Both the position numbers and the translations under genes were made by a program. A stretch of 64,000 nt of DNA from Paenibacillus periandrae (GTDB taxonomy: Bacteria > Bacillota > Bacilli > Paenibacillales > NBRC-103111): contig NZ_JAJNMU010000012.1 in NCBI RefSeq assembly GCF_022458865.1, forward strand, positions 186,001 through 250,000, read 5' to 3'. Within the stretch, counting starts at the first letter, position 1. Each line of letters opens with the position of its first letter. Positions 9,641-18,175 of the stretch are shown piece by piece. The notes under the pieces were generated by a model. It worked only from the letters and a program-made list of their open reading frames with translations. It was not told the origin of the DNA and ran no database searches.

Positions 9641-10915
9641 ATGAGAAAATGGATGTCCACAGTGACCGCTACCGCTTTGATGGTTACCATCCTGGCAGGA
9701 TGTGCCGGGGGGGAGGAAGCCCCCAAAACAAGCGCGTCGTCCCAGCAAAGCACAGGTCCGAAGATTACGCTCAAGCTGATTCAGGGTAAAGTGGAAGTTA
9801 CCGATCAAATCAAACAAATGGCAGCCGATTACACGAAGGATAATCCCAACGTAACGATCGATGCCCAGGTCGTACGGGATTTGGATACGATGCTGAAAAC
9901 AAGATTTGCTTCCGGGGATGAGCCGGACGTATTTTTCACCAAAAGCTTCAGTGGTGTTAACGACTGGAGTGAACGACTACTTGATTTGTCAGGTGAGCCG
10001 TGGATGAACCAGGTGATGGATTCTGCGATGCCCGGGATGACCATCAATGGCAAAAAGTACGGTTTCCCGACTGCTATGGAAGGTTATGGATTTATTTACA
10101 ATAAAGACTTGTTTGCCAAGGCTGGTATTGACAAGGTGCCAACCACTTTGACAGAGCTCAAGCAAATGAATGAAAAGCTAAAGGCGGCTGGAATTCCCTC
10201 TTATGCCGAAGCGTACAAAGAAGGATTTGTATTGGGGCGCAACCTGTTCAACCTGCCATTCGCTTATGCCAAGGATTCGACGGATTTGATTGGCAAAATT
10301 AACGCAGGCACAGCTAAAGTACAAGACGTTCCACTGCTGGATAACTTTTTTGATGTATTGGACATGACTGTCAAATATGGAAAAGGTGTTGAATCCGTAG
10401 GTGTTAGCTATGATAACCAGGTTGCTGATTTTTCATCCGGCAAAACGGCTATGATGCAGCAAGGGGTGTGGACGATCGATTTGATCACGAAAGTGAACCC
10501 GAAGCTCAATATCGGTATGTTCGCGATTCCATTAACCGACAATCCAAGCGATACCAAGCTTCCAGTAGGGATTCCTACTTACTATGTAATCAATAAAAAC
10601 TCCAAGCAAGTCGAGGAATCCAAGAAGTTTCTGATCTGGCTGCACAAGAATGGCCAAAAATATTTGGTCGATTCGATGCACCTGATCCCGGCCTTTAAAG
10701 ATATGAAGGCGACCAAGGAATTGGGTCCGCTTGCAGCTGATATGAACACATATGTTGAGAAAAATCAAACGATTCCTTGGGCATATTCGTTGTGGCCTGC
10801 CGGGATGGATGTGCAATTCACGAAAGCACTGCAAGCTTACGTCGGAGGTCAGCTAACCAAAGAGAAAACGCTGGAAGAAATTCAGAAAATGTGGACCACT
10901 GCAGTGAAAAAATAA
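9641..10915 (+). CDS. Lipoprotein sugar-binding protein of an ABC transporter
   Basis: 424 residues with a lipoprotein signal peptide; the lipobox is LAGC with lipidated Cys21. The mature part is a family 1 solute-binding protein: EPDVFFTKSF, KYGFPTAMEGYGFIYN, GKTAMMQQGVW and a C-terminal QLTKEKTLEEIQKMW. It captures a carbohydrate outside the membrane and passes it to the two permeases downstream. AGGAGGAG lies eight bases before ATG 9641. A 13-bp hairpin separates it from the permease genes, typical of operons that make more binding protein than permease. Confidence 0.92.
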   Translation: MRKWMSTVTATALMVTILAGCAGGEEAPKTSASSQQSTGPKITLKLIQGKVEVTDQIKQMAADYTKDNPNVTIDAQVVRDLDTMLKTRFASGDEPDVFFTKSFSGVNDWSERLLDLSGEPWMNQVMDSAMPGMTINGKKYGFPTAMEGYGFIYNKDLFAKAGIDKVPTTLTELKQMNEKLKAAGIPSYAEAYKEGFVLGRNLFNLPFAYAKDSTDLIGKINAGTAKVQDVPLLDNFFDVLDMTVKYGKGVESVGVSYDNQVADFSSGKTAMMQQGVWTIDLITKVNPKLNIGMFAIPLTDNPSDTKLPVGIPTYYVINKNSKQVEESKKFLIWLHKNGQKYLVDSMHLIPAFKDMKATKELGPLAADMNTYVEKNQTIPWAYSLWPAGMDVQFTKALQAYVGGQLTKEKTLEEIQKMWTTAVKK

Positions 10916-10927
10916 ATAAAATCAAGG

Positions 10928-10982
10928 GGTCGGCCCATGCATCGATACCCGCCCTGTTGAGGCAAAACGGCATGGGCTGATC
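10928..10982 (+). terminator. Intra-operon hairpin between binding-protein and permease genes
   Basis: A perfect GCCCATGC/GCATGGGC core (10933-10940 with 10970-10977) extends outward with C-G, T-A and two wobble pairs to a 13-bp stem and a 29-base loop. No T run follows, so it is more likely an mRNA-stabilising or partly attenuating structure than a full terminator. Confidence 0.6.
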
Positions 10983-11011
10983 GTTTAAACGGGAGAAGAG
11001 GAGTATTCTTC

Positions 11012-11890
11012 ATGTCGCGAATGAGAACCAGAAAATTATTGATATATATCGCCTTTGTCTCCCCGGCTGTTCTTTTCTTCGCTTTGTTCATTTTGCTGCC
11101 TTTTATTAGAGCTATTATTTTTTCCTTCCAGGACTGGAACGGGATCAGCAGTGAAATCAAGTGGGCCGGATGGAGCAATTACAAACGACTGCTGGAAGAT
11201 ACAGAGCATATGAAATCCTTTATCTTTACGATGAAGTATGTTTTTGTCAGTACGATATTGGTAAATTTGGTCGGATTTGCTCTTGCTTTTGTACTTAATA
11301 TGGCACTTAAAACGAAAAATGCATTAAGAACCGTGTTTTTTCTGCCGCACGTGATGGGGTCGCTTGTGATCGGATTCATCTGGCAGTTTATTATTACACA
11401 AGGCTTTCCGCAAATTGCGAGCTTAACAGGAATCGAGATTTTTCAAAAAAACTGGCTCAGTATTCCGGAGTACGCTTTCTGGTCGCTGATCCTGGTGAGT
11501 GTGTGGCATTACGCTGGTTATCTGATGGTTATCTATCTTGCTGCGCTGCAAGGAATTCCTACCGATTTATTGGAGGCCGCTCAAATTGATGGCGCTAATC
11601 GTTGGCATCGGCTTCAAAAGATCATTATTCCACTGATTATGCCTGCCATTACAGTATGTCTCTTTCTTGCCATTTCACACGGGTTCAAGGTGTTCGATCT
11701 GAACTTCGCATTGACGAAAGGCGGACCTTACGGAACGACGGAATCGCTCGCTCTGCATATTTATCTGGACGCCTTCACTAAAAATGAATACACGTATGCT
11801 TCGGCTAAAGCCGTTGTGTTCTTTGTCATCTTGGCATCAGTTACCGTAGTACAAGTGTTTGTTATGAAGCGCAAGGAGGTGGAAATGTAA
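11012..11890 (+). CDS. CUT1-type sugar ABC transporter permease
   Basis: A 292-residue membrane protein with about six helices and the EAA loop LEAAQIDGANRWHRLQKI followed by IPLIMP. An AGAGGAG ribosome binding site precedes ATG 11012. Its stop codon overlaps the start of the next permease (TAATG), so the two are translationally coupled. With 9641-10915 and 11890-12720 it forms a complete CUT1 transporter apart from the ATPase, which is not encoded here. Confidence 0.92.
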   Translation: MSRMRTRKLLIYIAFVSPAVLFFALFILLPFIRAIIFSFQDWNGISSEIKWAGWSNYKRLLEDTEHMKSFIFTMKYVFVSTILVNLVGFALAFVLNMALKTKNALRTVFFLPHVMGSLVIGFIWQFIITQGFPQIASLTGIEIFQKNWLSIPEYAFWSLILVSVWHYAGYLMVIYLAALQGIPTDLLEAAQIDGANRWHRLQKIIIPLIMPAITVCLFLAISHGFKVFDLNFALTKGGPYGTTESLALHIYLDAFTKNEYTYASAKAVVFFVILASVTVVQVFVMKRKEVEM

Positions 11891-12720
11891 TGAAGGAACA
11901 ATATACTTTAGGCAAGTTCGTGATCGAGCTGTTCATGATCATCCTGGCCGTACTGTTCTTTTTTCCACTGTATTTGACATTTGTTAACGGCTTTAAAAAG
12001 TATAACGAAGTGATGGCCTCAACAGCGTCGCTGCCCGAATCTTTTCAATTTTCCAATTTCGTTACCGTGTGGCAGCAAATCCATTTTCCGGGTGTATTTG
12101 CGAACTCCTTGATCATTACAGTAGCGAGCGTCATGGGTATATTGCTCATCAGCTCTGCCGCCGCATACCAATTGGTGAGAAGTCCCGGTATTGTCAGTCA
12201 TGTGATTTTTTTGGTCATCTTGTCCTCGTTGGTCATTCCTTTTCAATCGATGATGATTCCGCTTGTGAAGGTAGCCAAGGATTTCCATCTGATTAATTCA
12301 CTATACGGCATGATCCTGATGTATTTGGGATTCGGCACACCACTCGCTTTGTTTCTTTATCACGGCTTTGTCAAAGGTATCCCGATTGAATTGGAGGAAG
12401 CTGCGACCATTGACGGCAGCAGCACGGTCGGCGTATTTTTCCGCATTTTACTTCCGCTGCTCGCTCCGATCACAACGACGATTGCGATTTTGCATACATT
12501 ATGGATCTGGAATGACTTTCTGCTGCCGTTCATCATGCTAAGCGCTAAAGCTAATCAGACGATTCCGCTCGCAACATATGTATATTTCGGTGAATATACG
12601 AACCAATGGCATTTGGCATTGGCGGCGCTGACGTTGGCCATTGTTCCGATCATTATTTTCTTTTTGGTTATGCAGAGATATATTATTCAAGGCATTACGG
12701 CGGGAGCTGTAAAAGGCTAA
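11890..12720 (+). CDS. CUT1-type sugar ABC transporter permease (MalG-like)
   Basis: 276 residues, about six helices, EAA motif LEEAATIDGSSTVGVF followed by LPLLAP, and the usual C-terminus ITAGAVKG. The ATG overlaps the preceding stop codon by one base. It is the last transport gene before a run of eight metabolic genes in the same direction with short gaps, which implies that the imported compound is processed by those enzymes. Confidence 0.92.
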   Translation: MKEQYTLGKFVIELFMIILAVLFFFPLYLTFVNGFKKYNEVMASTASLPESFQFSNFVTVWQQIHFPGVFANSLIITVASVMGILLISSAAAYQLVRSPGIVSHVIFLVILSSLVIPFQSMMIPLVKVAKDFHLINSLYGMILMYLGFGTPLALFLYHGFVKGIPIELEEAATIDGSSTVGVFFRILLPLLAPITTTIAILHTLWIWNDFLLPFIMLSAKANQTIPLATYVYFGEYTNQWHLALAALTLAIVPIIIFFLVMQRYIIQGITAGAVKG

Positions 12721-12759
12721 AGAATAACAATAAGGATAGGTATAGGGAGGCGTCACCAT

Positions 12760-13782
12760 ATGACAAACATACGAATAGGCGTTATCGGCTGTGGAGCCAT
12801 TGCAAGAAGAAGGCATTTACCTGAGTATGCCTACCAGCCCAATGTTGAAATCGTGGCGGTTGCCGACACGAATCAGGAACGTGCAGAAGAAATGGCTGCT
12901 CTATATGGAGCGAATGCTTATACGGATTATCGCGAACTGCTTCAGCACGAAGGCTTGGATGCTGTCAGCGTATGCTTGCCTAACGCGCTGCATGCTCCGG
13001 TAAGCATAGCTGCACTGGAAGCGGGTAAGCATGTTCTATGCGAGAAGCCAATGGCTATCTCCATTGCGGAAGCGAGCGCGATGATTGCAGCCTCGGAGAC
13101 AACCGGCAAGCTCCTGATGATCGGGCATAACCAGCGTCTCATGCTGCCTCACGTTAAAGCCAAAGAAATATTGGACAGCGGTGTGCTTGGACGTGTTCTG
13201 ACGTTCCGTACCTCGTTTGGACATGGTGGTCCTGAAACGTGGAGCATAGAAGGAGCCGGAGGCTGGTTTTTCCAAAAAAAGCTTGCCTTTATCGGAGCCA
13301 TGGGTGATCTGGGCGTTCATAAGACGGATCTCATCCGTTTCCTTCTGGGAGAGGAGATCGTCGAGGTAGGAGCATTTGTCGGCACGCTGCAAAAGCAAGA
13401 TACGGATGTTGACGATAACGCTGTATGTGTGCTCAAAAGCGAGAACGGCATCATCGGGACGCTGGCTGCCAGCTGGACTTATAAGGCCAAGGAAGATAAC
13501 AGCACAGTGCTGTATTGCGAGAACGGTATTTTGCGACTGATTGAGGATGCTACCTATAATGTCATCATTGATTTTAATAATGGGGAAAGAGTACTTCACC
13601 AGATGGGAAAAGTCGCTACGAATGATAAGCAAACCGAGAGCGGTATCGTCCGCACCTTTATCCATCATATCACTACGAATACGAAACCGTCGATTTCCGG
13701 CGAAGAAGGCTTGAAATCGTTGAAGGTTATACTTGCCGCATTAGAATCGGCAGAAACTGGGACCATAGTGCGCGTGCAATAA
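12760..13782 (+). CDS. Gfo/Idh/MocA-family NAD(P)-dependent oxidoreductase
   Basis: 340 residues. An N-terminal Rossmann fold shows the nucleotide loop VIGCGAIARRRH (about residues 7-18) and acidic ADTNQERA; the family signature CEKPMA follows at about residues 94-99. The C-terminal domain is the alpha/beta substrate domain. Members oxidise a hydroxyl of sugars, inositols or sugar acids. GGGAGG lies before ATG 12760. It is the first enzyme gene after the transporter and is a good candidate for the first oxidation of the imported substrate; the exact substrate cannot be read from sequence. Confidence 0.9.
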   Translation: MTNIRIGVIGCGAIARRRHLPEYAYQPNVEIVAVADTNQERAEEMAALYGANAYTDYRELLQHEGLDAVSVCLPNALHAPVSIAALEAGKHVLCEKPMAISIAEASAMIAASETTGKLLMIGHNQRLMLPHVKAKEILDSGVLGRVLTFRTSFGHGGPETWSIEGAGGWFFQKKLAFIGAMGDLGVHKTDLIRFLLGEEIVEVGAFVGTLQKQDTDVDDNAVCVLKSENGIIGTLAASWTYKAKEDNSTVLYCENGILRLIEDATYNVIIDFNNGERVLHQMGKVATNDKQTESGIVRTFIHHITTNTKPSISGEEGLKSLKVILAALESAETGTIVRVQ

Positions 13783-13809
13783 CGAAATACACATAAAAAG
13801 GAGCAGGGA

Positions 13810-14805
13810 ATGATGATAAGAAAACCGGTCATTGGCGTTACATTGGGAGATGCAGCAGGCATCGGCCCAGAATTGGTTGTCAAGGTTCTGCAAATCGCAG
13901 ATGTTCGCAATTTGGCAACATGGGTATTGATTGGTGACGAACGTGTACTTAACCAAGGACAAATGGATGCGGGTCAAACGCTGTCCTATCATAATATTCA
14001 AAGCATTGAACAAATCGATAACAAAGATGAGCTGTATTTCATCGATTTGCATAACTTGTCAACAGATGCTTATACACAAGGCCAATTATCTGTTGCTTCC
14101 GGCAAAGCGACTGGCGAAACATTGACGTATGCCTTAAAGCTTGCCCAACAGAAAAAGTTGGATGGATTCGTATTCGCACCTATCAATAAGGCAGCGCTGC
14201 ATAGCGGAGGCTTTCATTTTCAGGATGAGCTTCATTTCTTCGCTTCCTTGCTGGACTGCAAGGAAGGGTTTAGCGAAATTAATGTATTAGGCGATCTATG
14301 GTTCACTCGGGTAACCTCACATGTGCCGTTGAAAGAAGTCAGCAGTCTTGTTAAGAAAGAACGTGTAGGCCGAATCATTCGTTTTGCCCAACAAACTTTA
14401 TTGAATGCTGGCTTTGAGAACCCAAGAATTGCAGTAGCCGCACTGAATCCGCATGCAGGCGACAATGGCTTGTTGGGCATGGAAGAAATTGAAGAAATCA
14501 TGCCGGCAATCAAGGAAGCGCAGGAACAAGGCATTCAGGTGGACGGACCGTATCCGGCAGACACGATTTTCCTTCGTTTAAAAACGAATCCTTTTGATTG
14601 CTTAGTCAGCATGTATCACGATCAAGCTCAAACCGGGATGAAACTGATGGGCTTCAATAAAGGAGTTACAGTCAGCGGTGGTTTGCCTGTTATTATTACC
14701 ACCCCTGCACACGGAACCGCTTTTGATATTGCAGGTCAAGGCATTGCCGACCCAGGAGCGACAGAGCAGGCGATGAAGCTGGCCGTCAAATTGGCAGGAT
14801 TCTGA
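13810..14805 (+). CDS. PdxA-family (4-hydroxythreonine-4-phosphate dehydrogenase-like) oxidoreductase
   Basis: 331 residues across the full PdxA fold: N-terminal GVTLGDAAGIGPE, APINKAAL, VTSHVPLKEV (H171), SMYHDQAQ (H270), and TPAHGTAFDIAGQG. The three metal-binding histidines of E. coli PdxA have counterparts at H142, H171 and H270. The usual GHTE segment at the first histidine is instead DELHFF, so the substrate pocket differs. PdxA-like enzymes outside vitamin B6 synthesis oxidise, and often decarboxylate, beta-hydroxy acids such as 4-phospho-D-threonate or cis-dihydrodiols. No DtnK/DenK-type kinase is nearby, so a phosphorylated substrate is not assured. AAAAGGAG precedes ATG 13810. Confidence 0.85.
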   Translation: MMIRKPVIGVTLGDAAGIGPELVVKVLQIADVRNLATWVLIGDERVLNQGQMDAGQTLSYHNIQSIEQIDNKDELYFIDLHNLSTDAYTQGQLSVASGKATGETLTYALKLAQQKKLDGFVFAPINKAALHSGGFHFQDELHFFASLLDCKEGFSEINVLGDLWFTRVTSHVPLKEVSSLVKKERVGRIIRFAQQTLLNAGFENPRIAVAALNPHAGDNGLLGMEEIEEIMPAIKEAQEQGIQVDGPYPADTIFLRLKTNPFDCLVSMYHDQAQTGMKLMGFNKGVTVSGGLPVIITTPAHGTAFDIAGQGIADPGATEQAMKLAVKLAGF

Positions 14806-14822
14806 TCGGAGGCGTAATTCAA

Positions 14823-16076
14823 ATGAAATTGCCACGGATGGTCCGTATCAAACAGCATTTTACAGGACCCGCTGTTAAGGACATCGAGGAAGAAGTCAGA
14901 CGTCAAATCAGTCTTGTTGGATTGGAATCGAAAATAACGCCCGGCATGCGGATTGCCATAACGGCAGGAAGCCGGGGGATTGCCAATATTGCTTTAATTA
15001 TCAAGTCCTTTGTGGTGAACTTACAGCTGCTTGGAGCCAGGCCTTTTATTATTCCCGCTATGGGCAGCCACGGTGGGGCAACAGCTGAGGGTCAAGTCAA
15101 AGTGCTGGAAAGCCTGGGTGTAACTGAAGCTTATTGCGGGGCTCCGATCCTCTCTTCGATGGAGGTGGTGCAGATCGGTGAAACAGAACGAGGCGTTCCG
15201 GTTTATATCGATCGTCATGCCTCTGAAGGCGATGGTGTGATCCTAATCGGGAGAGTGAAGGTGCATACCGACTTCAAATCCCCAATCGGCATCGAAAGCG
15301 GCATAATGAAGATGGCTGCCATCGGCCTTGGCAAGCACAAGCAGGCGCTTGCCTTGCACAATTATGGCATTCAGGGCATACGCGATCATATGCCTGAAGT
15401 GTCGCGGGTCGTTTTTACTAAAGCGAATATTTTGTGCGGTGTAGCCATTGTGGAAAACGCGCATGAACAAACAGCGGTCATCGAGGCGATCCCAACTGAG
15501 CTTATTGAAGAGCGGGAGCGGGAGCTGCTCAAATTGTCGGCCTCTTTGATGCCCAAGCTTCCTATTCAGGAGCTGGATGTGCTGCATGTCGATAGAATCG
15601 GCAAAAATTATAGTGGAACCGGCATGGACACGAATATTATTGGCAAAATGCGAATTCTCGGCGAGGAAGAACCGGAATTTCCCAAGATCAAGTATGTCAT
15701 AGCCGGAGATCTGAGCGACGAATGTCAAGGGAACGCGTTAGGTATCGGTCTAGCCGATATTACGACCAAACGGCTGTTTGACAAAATAGACTTTCATAAA
15801 ATGAATGAAAACGTCATTACGAGCACATTTCTTCATCGGGCGATGATCCCGATTATTTTGGACAATGATTTGGAAGCGATGAGAACCGCATTGCGCTGCA
15901 GCTGGGGTGTTGTGCCAGAGCACGCACGGGTCATCCGTATTCCCAATACGCTTGATATTGAATTCATGTATGTTTCCGAATCGCTGCTGCCGGAAATTCG
16001 CGCATTGGATCATGTTGAGATTGTTGGCGATATAACCGAAATGCAGTTTGACGATAACGGAATTTTTCTCAATTAG
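14823..16076 (+). CDS. LarA-like (lactate racemase superfamily) racemase/epimerase
   Basis: 417 residues. The N-terminal half matches the lactate-racemase N domain: ITAGSRGIANI, PAMGSHGGATAEG (H83) and GRVKVHTDF (H148). K163 (GIMKM) and H179 (ALHNY) are 16 apart, the same spacing as K184/H200 of Lactobacillus LarA, which hold the nickel-pincer (NPN) cofactor. Family knowledge: LarA homologues racemise or epimerise the alpha carbon of 2-hydroxy acids, including gluconate-type sugar acids. The cofactor genes larB, larC and larE are not in this window. It lies between dehydrogenases and a dehydratase, so C2 epimerisation of a sugar acid before dehydration is a reasonable guess. Confidence 0.8.
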   Translation: MKLPRMVRIKQHFTGPAVKDIEEEVRRQISLVGLESKITPGMRIAITAGSRGIANIALIIKSFVVNLQLLGARPFIIPAMGSHGGATAEGQVKVLESLGVTEAYCGAPILSSMEVVQIGETERGVPVYIDRHASEGDGVILIGRVKVHTDFKSPIGIESGIMKMAAIGLGKHKQALALHNYGIQGIRDHMPEVSRVVFTKANILCGVAIVENAHEQTAVIEAIPTELIEERERELLKLSASLMPKLPIQELDVLHVDRIGKNYSGTGMDTNIIGKMRILGEEEPEFPKIKYVIAGDLSDECQGNALGIGLADITTKRLFDKIDFHKMNENVITSTFLHRAMIPIILDNDLEAMRTALRCSWGVVPEHARVIRIPNTLDIEFMYVSESLLPEIRALDHVEIVGDITEMQFDDNGIFLN

Positions 16077-16095
16077 GGTCTGAATCGAAATATTA

Positions 16096-16634
16096 ACAGC
16101 TTTGCGCTTATATGCGCTGCCATTCAATCCATATGTCAATACGATTTTACTTGCCAAGGAGCTTGGTGTAGATACGGTCGTTAATTTCGCGGGATGTCCG
16201 GGTGAATCGGAACACTCGCTGCGTTCTGTGTGGGTCACATGTCCTTGGCCAACGGATTTCCTGGATACTTTAACATGGCAATGGGTGCAAAAAGTGATTC
16301 CATATTGGGAAAAGATGGGTCAATATGCGAGGGATAACGGAATCAGGATCGCAGTAGAGCCTCATCCGGGCTACTCAACGGCGTGTTGGATACGAAGTCT
16401 TACAAGGATGTCGTTAATCGTTCGTGGGCGTTTCGTACGGTTGGATATGGTCATGGACAGGAGTTATGGAAGGAAATGTTCAGCGCATTACGCACTGTAG
16501 GTTATAGTGGTGCAATCAGTATCGAGCATGAGGATGGGATTATGTCCACCCAGGAAGGCTTTCACAAAGCGGTAAAATTTTTAAAAGAGGTCATGATTAT
16601 CGAGACTGCTGGTGAGATGTATTGGGCTAAATAG
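16096..16634 (+). pseudogene. Decayed sugar phosphate isomerase/epimerase (xylose-isomerase-like TIM barrel)
   Basis: Two fragments in different frames resemble one protein. Fragment 1 (16096 to about 16380) gives LAKELGVDTVVNFAGCPG, WQWVQKVIPYWEKMGQYA and IRIAVEPHPGYS. Fragment 2 (about 16377-16634, other frame) gives NGVLDTKSYKDVVNRSW, FRTVGYGHG, SIEHEDGIMS and a terminal helix. In intact relatives, from memory, about 90 residues precede fragment 1 and about 70 lie between EPHPG and NGVLDTK, including metal ligands. So the N-terminus is missing and there is an internal deletion with a frame change. No usable ribosome binding site precedes it. It sits inside the catabolic operon, between the racemase and the dehydratase genes. 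Confidence 0.82.
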
Positions 16635-16678
16635 ACCCACTGCACTTGGAGCTGGATAGTAACAGGAGGATGAGAAGC

Positions 16679-16990
16679 TTGGGCATTACAGAAAATATGC
16701 ATCGCGCTGTCATGATGAAAAAGAAGGATAATGTGGCTATGGCTTTGGGAGATATCCCTGCCGGAGCTGCGGTTGAGCTGCGCGTCGAGGATATCCATTT
16801 TACGGTTACGATGCGCGATTCCATTGCTTTCGGGCATAAGTTTGCCGTTCGACCGATTTCGATAAAGGAAGATATTGTTAAGTACGGTGAAGTCATTGGC
16901 ATGGCGAACCGGAATATTCAGGAAGGCGAGCATGTACATGTCCACAATCTGGACGGAAAACGAGGCAGGGGGGATCAACATGGAGCTTAA
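16679..16990 (+). CDS. SAF-domain small subunit of a UxaA-type dehydratase
   Basis: 103 residues forming a single SAF domain, with FGHKFAVRPI, IKYGEVIG-like DIVKYGEVIG and EGEHVHVHN. Such domains are the N-terminal part of altronate dehydratase or stand alone as a small subunit, as in sulfolactate lyase SuyA. AGGAGG at 16664-16669 is nine bases before TTG 16679; ATG 16670 touches the ribosome binding site and is unlikely. The gene overlaps the large-subunit gene by 11 bases. It should form a hetero-complex with the next product. Confidence 0.85.
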   Translation: MGITENMHRAVMMKKKDNVAMALGDIPAGAAVELRVEDIHFTVTMRDSIAFGHKFAVRPISIKEDIVKYGEVIGMANRNIQEGEHVHVHNLDGKRGRGDQHGA

Positions 16991-18152
16991 TTCAAAATTT
17001 TGGGGTTATCGTCGCAAGGATGGAAGAGTAGGCGTTCGCAATCATGTCCTGATCTTACCAACGATTATTTGCGCCACACAAACAGCTAACCGCATCACAG
17101 ATTTGGTGCAAGGCACTGTATCCTTTATTCACCAGCATGGCTGTGCCCAGGTAGGTGTGGATTACGAACAAACCTTTCGCACCTACGTAGGCATTGGAAG
17201 CAACCCGAACGTGTATGGAGTTGTTGTACTTGGACTCGGTTGTGAAACGCATCAGGGTCGGAGCGTAGCCAATGAGATCGCCAAGCAAACAGGGAAACCG
17301 GTCGAGCTTGTATCGATCCAGGAAAATGGCGGGACCCTGATGACCATTGCCAGAGGGGCACAGATTGCTGCCAGAATGGTTCAGGAAGCATCGATGCAGC
17401 GCCGGGTAGAGTGCGACATCAGCGAGCTGATCGTTGCAACGGAATGCGGCGGATCGGATGCATGCTCCGGCCTATCGGCCAATCCGGCTGTCGGCGTTGT
17501 CAGTGATATGATTGTTGATGGTGGCGGCACCGCGATTTTGGCGGAAACATCCGAAATTATCGGAGCCGAGCATCTGCTGGCGAGTCGTGCCGTTGACGAC
17601 AAAGTTGCTAAACGGGTGTATGAGGTTATCGAAGCGATGGAGAGCAAAGCGACCCTGATGGGTGTCGATATCCGTACGGGTAATCCTACTCCAGGTAACA
17701 TCGAAGGCGGTCTTAGCTCGTTGGAGGAGAAGTCGCTTGGAGCCGCCGCCAAAGCGGGTACTCGCCCTCTGCAAGAGCTTATTAATTACGCTGAGCATCC
17801 AACCAAGAAGGGCCTTGTTTGGATGGACACGCCAGGGCAGGACATTGAACAGCTTACCGGTATGGTAGCCGGCGGTGCTCAGGTTATTTTATTCACGAGC
17901 GGTCGAGGAACGCCTACTGGCTCACCGATAGCTCCAGTCATCAAAATTGCGACGAACAGCCGCATGTTTGAGACAATGGCAGATAACATGGATATGAATG
18001 CGGGAACGATTATTGAAGGAAAAGAAACGGTACAAGAGGTTGGCCGTCGAATTTATGACGAGGTGCTGATGGTATCGGATGGAAAATGGACGAAGTCGGA
18101 AATTTTGAAGCAGTACGATTTTGGGATTAACCGTATCGGTCCTACTTTTTAA
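16980..18152 (+). CDS. UxaA-family hydro-lyase, large subunit
   Basis: 390 residues matching the catalytic C-terminal part of altronate/galactarate dehydratases: FWGYRRKDGRVGVRNHVLIL at the N-terminus, HQHGCAQVG, TECGGSDACSGLSANPAVG (likely iron-binding cysteine region) and LFTSGRGTPTGSPIAPVIK. Family members remove water from a 2,3-dihydroxy acid to give a 2-keto-3-deoxy acid; SuyB removes sulfite instead. GGCAGGGGGG precedes ATG 16980, inside the small-subunit gene. The following two genes encode an aldolase and aldehyde dehydrogenase, which fits a 2-keto-3-deoxy acid product. The exact substrate is unknown. Confidence 0.87.
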   Translation: MELNSKFWGYRRKDGRVGVRNHVLILPTIICATQTANRITDLVQGTVSFIHQHGCAQVGVDYEQTFRTYVGIGSNPNVYGVVVLGLGCETHQGRSVANEIAKQTGKPVELVSIQENGGTLMTIARGAQIAARMVQEASMQRRVECDISELIVATECGGSDACSGLSANPAVGVVSDMIVDGGGTAILAETSEIIGAEHLLASRAVDDKVAKRVYEVIEAMESKATLMGVDIRTGNPTPGNIEGGLSSLEEKSLGAAAKAGTRPLQELINYAEHPTKKGLVWMDTPGQDIEQLTGMVAGGAQVILFTSGRGTPTGSPIAPVIKIATNSRMFETMADNMDMNAGTIIEGKETVQEVGRRIYDEVLMVSDGKWTKSEILKQYDFGINRIGPTF

Positions 18153-18175
18153 TTACGATCAGAAAGGAGAAGCAT

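Noticed and set aside
13036..13668. Long open frame on the minus strand (210 codons) opposite the Gfo/Idh gene
   Set aside because: It lies wholly inside a well-supported gene on the other strand, lacks a ribosome binding site and encodes no recognisable protein.
15243..16238. Two open frames of about 160 codons on the minus strand opposite the LarA-like gene
   Set aside because: They mirror the codon structure of the real plus-strand gene and show no recognisable domain.
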